Positions 1 through 7,893 of a stretch of DNA of 21,981 nt are shown piece after piece. The position numbers were made by a program, and so were the translations under genes. Below the pieces are notes generated by a model. It worked only from the letters and a program-made list of their open reading frames with translations, did no database searches and was not told the origin of the DNA. This stretch comes from Gammaproteobacteria bacterium UBA2965. Lineage in GTDB: Bacteria > Pseudomonadota > Gammaproteobacteria > Pseudomonadales > Azotimanducaceae. Every line of letters starts with the position of its first letter. Position 1 is the first letter of the stretch. The DNA lies in assembly GCA_002348385.1 (NCBI GenBank), contig DEBD01000018.1, positions 37,511 through 59,491 of the forward strand, given 5' to 3'.

Positions 1-544
1 GGTCTGCAACGGTGGTGGCCACCGGAGCAGGCCGATGACCCAGCTCCAGCAGCATGGCGTATTCCAGGTCGCTGTAGCCTGCCCCTTTGCCGCAGCGCTT
101 GCCCGTGGCCGTCACAGCCACCGAACCGGCGACGATGGCATCAAGCTGAGGCAAATCATCCAGCGCAACCGGCTCTGCCCAGCGACCCATGGTCTGCCGC
201 AGCGCCGCCTCGAAAAATCTGCTTGCCGGTATCCGGGCGGGATCCAGGCGAAAGAAGCCCCCGGCAAGCTTCGGCGTGGCAACCAGCACGATCTTCCCCA
301 GCTCCAGCGCCGCCAGCCGCACCCAGCGCTGAGGCGAATCCGGGCTCACCTTGATGAAGCGAGCATCGCGCCACGGCGGATGCTCGAACAGGCGGCGCGC
401 GGCATCCTTCGCGCCCTGGAAGTTAGGGATTCGTCCGTGGGCCGGAAACGGCGGGCGGGCGATCCCTTCCAGAACCAGGCGATCCCACACCCAGCGCCGT
501 GCGTCGTCCTTCCCAGAAAATTTCCCGCTCAACGCTGTCTCCAT
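1..544 (-). CDS. 5-formyltetrahydrofolate cyclo-ligase-like protein (COG0212 paralog, MTHFSD-like), 3' end beyond window
   Basis: The frame is open from an ATG at 544 to the window edge, giving 181 residues with the C-terminus missing. GGAGG at 549-553 lies four bases before this ATG and fixes the start. Visible family signatures are GRIPNFQGA (residues 37-45), a VLVATPKL segment (about 86-93) and GKGAGYSDLEYA (152-163). True 5-formyl-THF cyclo-ligase has a GGGYYDR-type loop at the last position. The GKGxGYSDLE form is typical of the paralog group that includes human MTHFSD, for which a cryptic link to thiamin metabolism has been proposed. So the fold is clear, but cyclo-ligase activity should not be assumed. 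The gene is divergent from the exporter gene at 628. Confidence 0.8.
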   Translation of the reverse strand, partial: METALSGKFSGKDDARRWVWDRLVLEGIARPPFPAHGRIPNFQGAKDAARRLFEHPPWRDARFIKVSPDSPQRWVRLAALELGKIVLVATPKLAGGFFRLDPARIPASRFFEAALRQTMGRWAEPVALDDLPQLDAIVAGSVAVTATGKRCGKGAGYSDLEYAMLLELGHRPAPVATTVAD

Positions 545-548
545 GAAA

Positions 549-553
549 CCTCC
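549..553 (-). promoter_or_regulatory. Ribosome binding site GGAGG
   Basis: A perfect GGAGG on the minus strand lies four bases ahead of the ATG at 544. It decides the start of the COG0212 gene, which otherwise has no stop inside the window to define it. Confidence 0.7.
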
Positions 554-572
554 GTGGCACGGGCGGCCAACC

Positions 573-591
573 CGCGGGCATACTACCCGCG
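573..591. repeat. Perfect inverted repeat CGCGGG-N7-CCCGCG in a divergent intergenic region
   Basis: Two perfect 6-base arms (573-578 and 586-591) flank a 7-base centre in the 83-base gap between the divergent COG0212 and MFS genes. The position would suit an operator for a regulator of one or both genes. No regulator gene is adjacent, and no convincing promoter hexamers are visible here. GC-only arms arise easily by chance in DNA of this composition. Confidence 0.35.
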
Positions 592-627
592 CGAGAGAAC
601 AAGAATACGCCAACCACACCCACCACC

Positions 628-1854
628 ATGCTAGAGCGCTACCCGGCACTGACATACCCAAGATACCGCCGCTACTGGCTGGCCTCGCTGGCATCGGTTG
701 GGGCCACCCAACTCGCCACGCTGGGGCAGGGTTGGCTGATCTTCGAGCTGACGGGTTCCGCTTTGCAGCTGGGCTACCTGGGCGCCGCCGCCGCGCTGCC
801 GAACATATTGATGACCCTCATCGGTGGCGTCATCGCGGACCGATTCGACAAGCGCGTGGTGCTGATGTGCACGTCCGCCTTCACCGCGCTGCTGTTGGCG
901 GTACTGGCCTGGCTGGACTACGCAGGCGTCGTAGCCGTCTGGCACGTGCTCGCCATCGCCGCGCTGATCTCCCTCACCACGGGCCTGGATTGGCCCGTTC
1001 GAGTGTCGATATTTCCTCAGCTGGTGGAGCGCCACGCTTTCTTGAGCGCGGTGGCGTTGAACTCATTCGTCTGGCAGGTCACCCGAATGGCCATGCCCGC
1101 CATCGGCGGCCTCGTGATCGCAGCGAGCGACACCTGGGTGATCTTCGCTTTCGGCTCGCTAGGCTTCCTCACCATGTTCGCCGTAATCTCGCGCATCCAC
1201 GTGGCCATGGCCGATCATTCAGGCGCCTCGCCCCTCGGCCAGGTGAAGGAAGGCATTCATTTTATATGGACCAGCCCGCTGTTCCGGTGGCTGCTGCTGC
1301 TCACCTTCGTCGGCATGTTTTTCGCGCAGTCTCACATACAAATCATGCCCGTGTTTGCCGATCTGCTGCAGGTGGGTGAGTCCGGCTACGGCTACCTGCT
1401 CTCCGCCGGCGGCATCGGCTCCGTCGTTGGCACACTTGTCATGGGCGGCGCCCAGCAACAGGCGCGGCTGGGGCACCTGCTATTCGGCAGCGCCGCTATG
1501 TCCGTGGTTTCGCTATTCGGGTTCGCCGCCTGTGCCAACGCGGGATGGTACCCCGCCGTGCTGCTGCTCAGCTTCACCACCTCGGCTTTTGCTTCCACCT
1601 TCATGGTGGGATCCATGGCGGTTTTGCAGCTAACCGTTCCCGATGCGCTGCGGGGGCGAGTGATGGGCTTTCACACCATGGGTTATAGCCTCATGCCGCT
1701 GGGCGGGTTGTTCCTAGGCGCGCTCGCCGAGCTGCTTGGCGCAGCGGCTGCCGTCACCCTTGGTGGGGGCGTCTACCTGCTGTGTATCGCCTGGATGGTG
1801 TTCAGCGTGCCCATGCTGCGAAGACTGGATGGGCGCAGCCTGAGTGCTGCGTAA
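628..1854 (+). CDS. MFS transporter, EntS-like exporter family
   Basis: The product is a 408-residue, very hydrophobic protein with the spacing expected of about 12 membrane helices. The MFS motif A loop between helices 2 and 3 is present as GGVIADRFDKR (66-76). The N-terminus (RYRRYWLAS, then a helix containing TLGQGWLIFELTGSA) and the overall pattern resemble the MFS_3/EntS branch, whose members export siderophores or other small molecules across the inner membrane. The substrate cannot be read from sequence, and no siderophore genes are nearby. The ATG at 628 has no clear Shine-Dalgarno sequence, but it is the only sensible start before the first helix. The gene converges on aceE with a 43-base gap. 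Confidence 0.85.
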   Translation: MLERYPALTYPRYRRYWLASLASVGATQLATLGQGWLIFELTGSALQLGYLGAAAALPNILMTLIGGVIADRFDKRVVLMCTSAFTALLLAVLAWLDYAGVVAVWHVLAIAALISLTTGLDWPVRVSIFPQLVERHAFLSAVALNSFVWQVTRMAMPAIGGLVIAASDTWVIFAFGSLGFLTMFAVISRIHVAMADHSGASPLGQVKEGIHFIWTSPLFRWLLLLTFVGMFFAQSHIQIMPVFADLLQVGESGYGYLLSAGGIGSVVGTLVMGGAQQQARLGHLLFGSAAMSVVSLFGFAACANAGWYPAVLLLSFTTSAFASTFMVGSMAVLQLTVPDALRGRVMGFHTMGYSLMPLGGLFLGALAELLGAAAAVTLGGGVYLLCIAWMVFSVPMLRRLDGRSLSAA

Positions 1855-1884
1855 CCGCGCGCCAGATGTCCTGGCAGCCTCGCA

Positions 1885-1910
1885 GGCACACGGCCGGTCA
1901 GGCCGTGGCC
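1885..1910. terminator. Hairpin between convergent MFS and aceE genes, without a U tract
   Basis: CACGGCC (1889-1895) pairs perfectly with GGCCGTG (1901-1907) around a 5-base loop. The stem continues with GGC (1885-1887) and GCC (1908-1910) past a single bulged A at 1888. The aceE stop codon (1898-1900) falls in the loop. The site lies in the gap between two converging genes, where a bidirectional terminator would be expected. Neither side has the T run of a classical intrinsic terminator, so it may only be a transcript-end stabilising hairpin. Confidence 0.35.
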
Positions 1911-4558
1911 GGATCCAATTTGGTCAGATCCAGTCCGGCACTGTCTGCGTAGTCCAACGCCGCCTGTCGCGGCAGCTCATTGGTTTGCGCTAACGACGAC
2001 AGCGCGGCAAACGCAATCCACGCGCTTGATACCTCGAAATACTCGCGCAGCACCGAGCGGTCTTCAGAAAGGCCGAATCCATCGGTTCCCAGGACGGTAA
2101 AGGCACCCGGAACCCAACGGGATATGCTCATGGGAAGAGATTTCTGATAGTCGCTGGCGGCAACGAACACCCCGTTTTCGTCGGCCAGCAACTCACTGAC
2201 GTAGGCTTCTTCGTTTCCGTCGCCCACACCCAACAGCTGACCGCGCTCCGCAGCCAGCGCTTGCCGGGCAAGCTCATTGTAGCTGGTCACGCTCCAAACG
2301 TTGGCCTCAATTCCCATGTCTGCCAGGATCCCGGCGGCGTCCAGCACCTCGTTCATGATGGCGCCGCTTCCCATCAGGTTCACCTTTGCCTGATCACGAC
2401 GGGCGAAGCAGTACATGCCTTTCAATATGCCTTCTTCCGCCCCTTCCGGCATGGCCGGCATGGTATAGGCCTGATTCGTCAAGGTAAGGTAATAGAAGAC
2501 GTTTTCCTGCTCGTGGTACATACGCCGAATGCCATCCCGCACGATCACGGCAATCTCGAACGCGAACGCCGGATCGAAGCTCTTCAGACACGGGATGGTG
2601 CTGGCAATCAGATGAGAGTGGCCGTCCTGGTGCTGAACGCCTTCCCCATTGAGAGTGGTACGGCCCGACGTGCCTCCCAACAGAAAGCCCTTACACAACA
2701 TGTCCCCCGCCGCCCAGACCATGTCTCCCACGCGCTGAAAACCGAACATGGAGTAGAAGATATAGAACGGGATCATGGGCAGTCCGTAGTTAGCGTAGGC
2801 CGTACCCGCTGCCAGAAAAGACGCCATGGCACCCGTCTCGCAGATCCCCTCCTGCAGAATCTGCCCATCTTCCGCCTCCCGGTACGGGGCGATGGTTCCC
2901 GCATCCACGGGTTGGTAACGCTGCCCCGCCGGTGAGTAGATGCCAGCCTGAGGAAACAGCCCGTCCATCCCGAACGTGCGCGCTTCATCCGGAACGATGG
3001 GCACCACATACCGGCCGATGGCCGCATCGCGCAGCAACTTCGCCAGCAGGCGCACCACCACGGCGGTAGTCGATGCGGGCCGCTCGCTGCCGCCCAACAT
3101 GTCTGCAAACAGCTCCGCCGGCGGCGCCTCAATCCGCTCGCAGCGCACCTCACGGCGAGGGATGTAACCGCCCAGCGCCGCTCTGCGTGCGTGCAGGTAC
3201 TTGATTTCTGGCGCGCCCTCCGACGGACGGTAAAAAGCAGCTCGAACCACTTCCTGGTCGGGCAGATCAATATCCAGCGTGCGCGCCAGCTCGCGGCGCT
3301 CGTCGTCGCTGAGGTTCTTCTTCTGGTGCACCGTATTGCTGCCCGCCGTGCCCTGGCCGAGCCCGTCCCCCTTCACGGTCTTTAACAAAACAACACACGG
3401 CTTATCGCTGACGCCGGCCGCTTGCCGGAAGGCGGCGAAAATCTTGCGATGGTCATGACCGCCGCGCTTGATGGAACGGATCTCTTCGTCAGTGAGCGTT
3501 TTCATGAGCTCACGAAGCTCCGGGGTGTTTTCCACCCAGTGCTCACGCACCACATCGCCACTGGACACCGTGTACATCTGATAATCCCCATCCACGGCCT
3601 GTTCCATACGATCCTGCAGAATGTCGCGCTCATCCCTGGCCAGCAGGGCATCCCATCCTCCGCCCCAGATCACCTTGATGACGTGCCAGTCAGCGCCGCG
3701 GAACGTTCTCTCCAGCTCCTGGATGATCTTGCCGTTACCCCGCACCGGTCCGTCCAGACGCTGCAGATTGCAGTTGATCACCAGCACCAGGTTGTCGAGC
3801 TTCTCCCGCGAGGCGATGTTGATGGTGCCCAGCACCTCGGGCTCATCCGATTCGCCGTCACCAATGAAAGTCCAGATCTTCCCGCCATTGCTGGGTTTCA
3901 ATCCGCGCCGCTCCAGATACTTGGCGAAGCGGGCCTGATAGATGGCGCAGGGTGTGGACAGCCCCATGCTCGCGGTGGGCATCTGCCAGAAGTCAGGTAA
4001 TCGCCGAGGGTGGGGATAGGACGGAAGCCCACCGCCGCTGCCCAGCTCTCGACGAAAATTGGTCAGCTGTTCCTCGCTCAGACGGCCTTCGAGAAACGCA
4101 CGGCCGTATACCCCAGGCGCCGTGTGCGCCTGAAAGTGCACCTGGTCGCCTCCATATTCAGCCGAGGCAGCACGAAATACGTGGTTGAAGCCCACTTCCA
4201 TCATGGTGGCCGCCGACAGGTAGGTGGCGATATGGCCGCCCACACCGGAACCGCTGTCGAAGGCCTGCAGCACCATGGCCACCGCATTCCAGCGAATGAT
4301 GTCGCCGATGCGCTGCTCGAGTTCGATGTTTCCAGGATATTCCGGTTGGTCACGCACATCGATGGTGTTTTTGTAGGGTGTGTTGAGAGCTGCGTCCGTG
4401 AGCACCAGTCCGCGCTGGCTGAGGTGAGTCCCCAGCTTGGCCATGAGCGCCTTGGCCTGCTCGGCTCCCCCATGGGCCAACACGTCGTCCATGGCTTCGA
4501 GCCATTCTTCCTGCTCGGCCAGCAGGTCTTCCTGGCCAGGCTCTTCGGGCAGATTCAT
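1898..4558 (-). CDS. aceE: Pyruvate dehydrogenase E1 component, homodimeric type
   Basis: The 886-residue product is nearly the same length as E. coli AceE (887) and is collinear with it. It decarboxylates pyruvate with thiamin diphosphate and acetylates the lipoyl groups of E2. The ThDP/Mg motif runs from GDGESDEPE (233-241) to INCNLQRLDG (261-270). H109 (GGH) and the His of TVHQKKN correspond to the E. coli active-site histidines. DEARTFGMDGLF and GTSGRTTLNGEG are intact. The ATG at 4558 is preceded by GGTGAG at a 6-base distance. No E2 (aceF) or E3 gene follows: the next gene downstream converges from the other strand. It is therefore either the main E1 encoded apart from its partners or a paralog acting on another 2-oxoacid, as reported for MdeB of Pseudomonas putida. 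Confidence 0.95.
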   Translation of the reverse strand: MNLPEEPGQEDLLAEQEEWLEAMDDVLAHGGAEQAKALMAKLGTHLSQRGLVLTDAALNTPYKNTIDVRDQPEYPGNIELEQRIGDIIRWNAVAMVLQAFDSGSGVGGHIATYLSAATMMEVGFNHVFRAASAEYGGDQVHFQAHTAPGVYGRAFLEGRLSEEQLTNFRRELGSGGGLPSYPHPRRLPDFWQMPTASMGLSTPCAIYQARFAKYLERRGLKPSNGGKIWTFIGDGESDEPEVLGTINIASREKLDNLVLVINCNLQRLDGPVRGNGKIIQELERTFRGADWHVIKVIWGGGWDALLARDERDILQDRMEQAVDGDYQMYTVSSGDVVREHWVENTPELRELMKTLTDEEIRSIKRGGHDHRKIFAAFRQAAGVSDKPCVVLLKTVKGDGLGQGTAGSNTVHQKKNLSDDERRELARTLDIDLPDQEVVRAAFYRPSEGAPEIKYLHARRAALGGYIPRREVRCERIEAPPAELFADMLGGSERPASTTAVVVRLLAKLLRDAAIGRYVVPIVPDEARTFGMDGLFPQAGIYSPAGQRYQPVDAGTIAPYREAEDGQILQEGICETGAMASFLAAGTAYANYGLPMIPFYIFYSMFGFQRVGDMVWAAGDMLCKGFLLGGTSGRTTLNGEGVQHQDGHSHLIASTIPCLKSFDPAFAFEIAVIVRDGIRRMYHEQENVFYYLTLTNQAYTMPAMPEGAEEGILKGMYCFARRDQAKVNLMGSGAIMNEVLDAAGILADMGIEANVWSVTSYNELARQALAAERGQLLGVGDGNEEAYVSELLADENGVFVAASDYQKSLPMSISRWVPGAFTVLGTDGFGLSEDRSVLREYFEVSSAWIAFAALSSLAQTNELPRQAALDYADSAGLDLTKLDPATA

Positions 4559-4676
4559 CGAGGTCTCACCAGCCGGTTATCTGCGTGAGAACGTACGCAA
4601 TCGCGCCGCCCGGGTCCAGCGCTGCGCCGCCGCCATCTGATAGACTCTGCTGCGCATAAACCGGGGAGGGGGGGAC

Positions 4677-6929
4677 ATGCGCATCGAGCATAGGCTTGCA
4701 GTCTGCATGCTGGTGGCGTTGAGCGCCTGCGGCACGCAGGAAGACACCACACCAACGAGCGAACTTTCTGAACGTACCCCGGCAGTCGGTGCCCAGCTCC
4801 AAAGCGCCATCGCAACCGCCACCACCAGCCTGGACGGGGCGCGCATCATCAATGCCGACAGCGAACCGGGCAACTGGCTCGCCCACGGGCGCACCTACGA
4901 CGAGCAGCGCCACTCCCCACTGCAAGACATCAACACGGACACGGTGGCGGACCTGGATCTCGCCTGGCACTGGGACACGGGCACCACCCGCGGACTGGAA
5001 GCCACTCCCATCGTGGTAGACGGGGTGATGTTCACCACCGGGCCCTGGTCGGTGGTATGGGCCCACGACGCGAAGACCGGAGCGCTCATCTGGGAATACG
5101 ACCCGGCAGTGCCCCGGGAGTACGGCAAGTACGCGTGCTGCGATGTGGTTAACCGCGGCGCCGCGGCGTGGAAAGGGCGCGTCTACGTAGGCACCATCGA
5201 CGGCCGGCTCGTCGCCCTGAATGCGGCCACCGGAGCGGTGGACTGGGAGGTCCAGACCACAGACCCCGAACGCCCCTACACCATCACCGGGGCTCCGCGA
5301 ATCATCAAAGACAAGGTAATCATCGGCAACGGCGGTGCCGAGTACGGGGTGCGCGGCTATATCACCGCCTATGATGCGACCACCGGCGCCGAGCAATGGC
5401 GCTTCTACACGGTGCCGGGGGATCCCTCTCTGCCGTTTGAGTCGCCCGCCATGGAGATGGCGGCCAAGACCTGGCGCGCCGGCAGCTCACGCTGGTGGGA
5501 GGTAGGCGGCGGCGGCACCGTGTGGGATTCAATGGCTTTTGATCCCGACCTCAACCTGCTCTACATCGGCGTAGGCAACGGCTCCCCCTGGAACCGCTAC
5601 ATCCGATCTCCCGGCGGCGGCGACAACCTATTCCTGTCTTCCATGCTGGCCATCAATCCCGACAACGGCACCCTGGTATGGCACTACCAGACCACTCCCG
5701 GCGACACCTGGGACTACACCGCCGTGCAACACATGATCCTGGCCGACCTGCAGATCGGCGGCGAGCCGCGCAAGGTGATCATGCAGGCGCCGAAAAACGG
5801 CTTTTTCTACGTGCTCGATCGAACCAACGGAGAGCTGATCTCTGCCGAGGCCTACGTGCCTGTTACCTGGGCGAGCCATGTGGATCAGGAAACCGGCCGC
5901 CCGGTGGAAAATCCTGACGCGCACTACGCCAACGACCCACAGGAGATCCGGCCCGGCCCTCTGGGCGGTCACAACTGGCAGCCCATGAGCTACAGCCCCG
6001 ACACCAATCTGGTGTACATCCCGGCTTTGGACCTGTCATTCGTCTACGCCCAGGACAACGCGTTTCAATACAACCCGGAAGAATGGAACATGGGCATCGA
6101 CACCTCGGCCATGATCCCCTCAAAGGATCCGGACGAGGTGATTGCGGCCCTGCAGGCGGTGCGCGGGCACCTGGCCGCCTGGGACCCGGTGTCCCAGCGG
6201 GAAGTATGGCGTGTACAACACGCCACCACCTGGAACGGAGGACTGTTGAGTACCGCCGGCAATCTGATTTTCCAGGGCCTCGCCGACGGTCGCTTTGCCG
6301 CGTTCAAAGCAGACTCCGGCGAGCTCGTCTGGGAGTTTCCGGCCAACGTGGGGATCATGGCCGCGCCCGTGACCTATGCGGTGGACGGCGAGCAATACGT
6401 GGCGGTGGCCGCGGGGTGGGGAGGCGCATTTGGCCTGACTTCAGGCGTGCCCCGGCACCGCGACAACGTCATGGCCGAAGGCCGCATACTGGCCTTCAAG
6501 CTCGGCGGCAACGCAGAACTTCCCGAACCACAGGTCACCCACATCAATATTCCCCAACCTCCCGACATGCGGACCACGCCCGAGCAGCTGGCCCATGGCG
6601 AGTTGCTCTACCATCGGTACTGCGCGCTGTGCCACGGCCCCGGGCTTCTGCAATCCACCGCCGGCATCGCCGACCTGCGCTACAGCACGCCGGAAATACA
6701 CGCAAGCTGGGACGCCATCGTCCGCGGTGGCGCATTCGCCGGGCGCGGGATGGCCAGCTTCGCGCACGTACTTGAACCCGCCGACTCCGAGGCGATTCGC
6801 GCCTACGTGGTAAATCAGACCCTGGGCAACATCGCCCTGTGTGAAAGCGAATACCGGCGCAACTATCCGGAGGTATTGGACACTGCTTGCGTGATGCCGG
6901 TGGTCAGCACCGATGCGCCCGCCCCGTGA
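4677..6929 (+). CDS. PQQ-dependent quinohemoprotein alcohol dehydrogenase, predicted lipoprotein
   Basis: The 750-residue protein combines an eight-bladed PQQ propeller with a C-terminal cytochrome c domain and would oxidise alcohols in the periplasm. Residues 1-18 form a compact signal ending in LSAC, a lipobox with C18 as the lipidated cysteine. The adjacent-cysteine ring C154-C155, metal ligands E222 (GGAEYG) and N301 (GNGSPW), and catalytic D346 (TWDYT) are present. The residue two after D346 is T348, not the extra Asp of lanthanide enzymes, so calcium is expected. Heme attachment is CALCH (648-652) with M691 as the likely sixth ligand. A purine-rich GGGGAGGGGGGG (4663-4674) precedes the ATG. 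The tail after about residue 711 carries two further cysteines (721, 737). No PQQ synthesis genes are in the window. The gene is divergent from aceE. Confidence 0.92.
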   Translation: MRIEHRLAVCMLVALSACGTQEDTTPTSELSERTPAVGAQLQSAIATATTSLDGARIINADSEPGNWLAHGRTYDEQRHSPLQDINTDTVADLDLAWHWDTGTTRGLEATPIVVDGVMFTTGPWSVVWAHDAKTGALIWEYDPAVPREYGKYACCDVVNRGAAAWKGRVYVGTIDGRLVALNAATGAVDWEVQTTDPERPYTITGAPRIIKDKVIIGNGGAEYGVRGYITAYDATTGAEQWRFYTVPGDPSLPFESPAMEMAAKTWRAGSSRWWEVGGGGTVWDSMAFDPDLNLLYIGVGNGSPWNRYIRSPGGGDNLFLSSMLAINPDNGTLVWHYQTTPGDTWDYTAVQHMILADLQIGGEPRKVIMQAPKNGFFYVLDRTNGELISAEAYVPVTWASHVDQETGRPVENPDAHYANDPQEIRPGPLGGHNWQPMSYSPDTNLVYIPALDLSFVYAQDNAFQYNPEEWNMGIDTSAMIPSKDPDEVIAALQAVRGHLAAWDPVSQREVWRVQHATTWNGGLLSTAGNLIFQGLADGRFAAFKADSGELVWEFPANVGIMAAPVTYAVDGEQYVAVAAGWGGAFGLTSGVPRHRDNVMAEGRILAFKLGGNAELPEPQVTHINIPQPPDMRTTPEQLAHGELLYHRYCALCHGPGLLQSTAGIADLRYSTPEIHASWDAIVRGGAFAGRGMASFAHVLEPADSEAIRAYVVNQTLGNIALCESEYRRNYPEVLDTACVMPVVSTDAPAP

Positions 6930-6930
6930 T

Positions 6931-6942
6931 TTAACGCGTTAA
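6931..6942. repeat. 12-base perfect palindrome TTAACGCGTTAA between convergent genes
   Basis: The palindrome starts one base after the stop codon of the alcohol dehydrogenase gene, in the 28-base gap before the end of the converging EEP-family gene. It has no loop and no T run, so it does not look like a terminator. It is AT-rich against a GC-rich background. Its role is unknown. Confidence 0.4.
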
Positions 6943-6957
6943 CAAAACGCAAAGGGG

Positions 6958-7893
6958 TTATTGCAGCAGGGAGGCGTTCTCGTCCAGCTTGACGGTAACC
7001 GCTATGGGCCGATGGTCCGACAGCATGCAGTCGAGCACCTCATAGTCTTCGATGCGCAGGCCGGGCGTCACGAGCACGTGGTCCAGGGCGCGAGCAGGAC
7101 GCCATGCAGGGTAGGTGGGGCGCACGCGGTCCGCTGGCATCAGGGCGGACTCCGCCAGCGGCGAGTTGTCCAGCAGGTGGGTCAGATGGCTGTTCATATC
7201 TCCCATCACGATGGCGTGCTCTTCCTCGCTGATGAGCTCCCTGACGTACTCGAGCTGGAGCTGCCGCGAGCGCTCGCCCAGGGACAAGTGTAACAAGACC
7301 AACGACACGGTGTGCTCGCCGTACGGAACACGCAGTAGGATAGCGCCTCTTCCGGGAATGGCTCCGGGCAGCTTGTGATCTTCCAGATCAACCGGCGCGA
7401 TGCGCGACAGCATGCCGTTGCCGTGCTGTGCGAACGGGCCCAGATCACGGTTGAGCTGCGTGTACCAGTATGGGAACTGAGCGCGATCAGCTATGTACTC
7501 CACCTGATTGATGAAACCGCTGCGCAGGCTACCGCTGTCGACCTCCTGCAGCGCCACCACATCGTAGCGCGCCACCAGATCAGCAATGCGCCGCAGGTTG
7601 GCGTTGCGCGCCTCGTGCGGCAGCAGATGCTTCCAGCCCTTGGTGAGGTAGTGGGAAAACTTGGCGGTGCGAATACCCACCTGAATGTTGAAGGTGAGCA
7701 ACTTCAACGGCTCTACGGTGGGCGCCAATGGGGCTTGACCCAGCGAGTGCAGGTTCACCACCGGCGACGCCAATGTGCTTCTAAGTGCTCCGCGCTTCGA
7801 CCACGCCAACATGGCGGACTGCTCCAAAGACCTGGCCAGAAGTCTAGCGGTGCGCGGCGGTTTTAACTGTGCATTACCCAGCATTTCGGTCAC
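6958..7893 (-). CDS. Endonuclease/exonuclease/phosphatase (EEP) family hydrolase
   Basis: The 311-residue product carries the full EEP metal-hydrolase set: N69 (TFNIQVG), E117 (LQEVD), H157 (HGNG), H202 (LLHLSLG), D232 and N234 (GDMNS), D271-H272 (ALDHVLV) and D293-H294 (LSDHRP). Members cleave phosphodiesters in DNA, RNA or lipids; the substrate here cannot be told. The GTG at 7893 overlaps the dsbA-like stop by four bases (GTGA), indicating translational coupling. An ATG three codons later (7884) is the alternative start. The first 60 residues show no family motif and no clear signal peptide. The same gene type follows dsbA and cc4 in Pseudomonas. Confidence 0.88.
   Translation of the reverse strand: MTEMLGNAQLKPPRTARLLARSLEQSAMLAWSKRGALRSTLASPVVNLHSLGQAPLAPTVEPLKLLTFNIQVGIRTAKFSHYLTKGWKHLLPHEARNANLRRIADLVARYDVVALQEVDSGSLRSGFINQVEYIADRAQFPYWYTQLNRDLGPFAQHGNGMLSRIAPVDLEDHKLPGAIPGRGAILLRVPYGEHTVSLVLLHLSLGERSRQLQLEYVRELISEEEHAIVMGDMNSHLTHLLDNSPLAESALMPADRVRPTYPAWRPARALDHVLVTPGLRIEDYEVLDCMLSDHRPIAVTVKLDENASLLQ

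Noticed and set aside
351..1379. A 342-codon plus-strand frame overlapping both the COG0212 gene and the MFS gene
   Set aside because: The product is arginine and histidine rich without membrane helices or motifs, while the +1 frame at 628-1854 encodes a convincing transporter.
4668..4674. G7 tract before the PQQ dehydrogenase gene as a possible phase-variable element
   Set aside because: It is part of a purine-rich ribosome binding site immediately before the ATG, which explains it adequately.
4566..5396. A 276-codon minus-strand frame over the start of the PQQ dehydrogenase gene
   Set aside because: The composition is glycine and valine rich with no family motif, and it lies antisense to a gene with clear signal and cofactor motifs.
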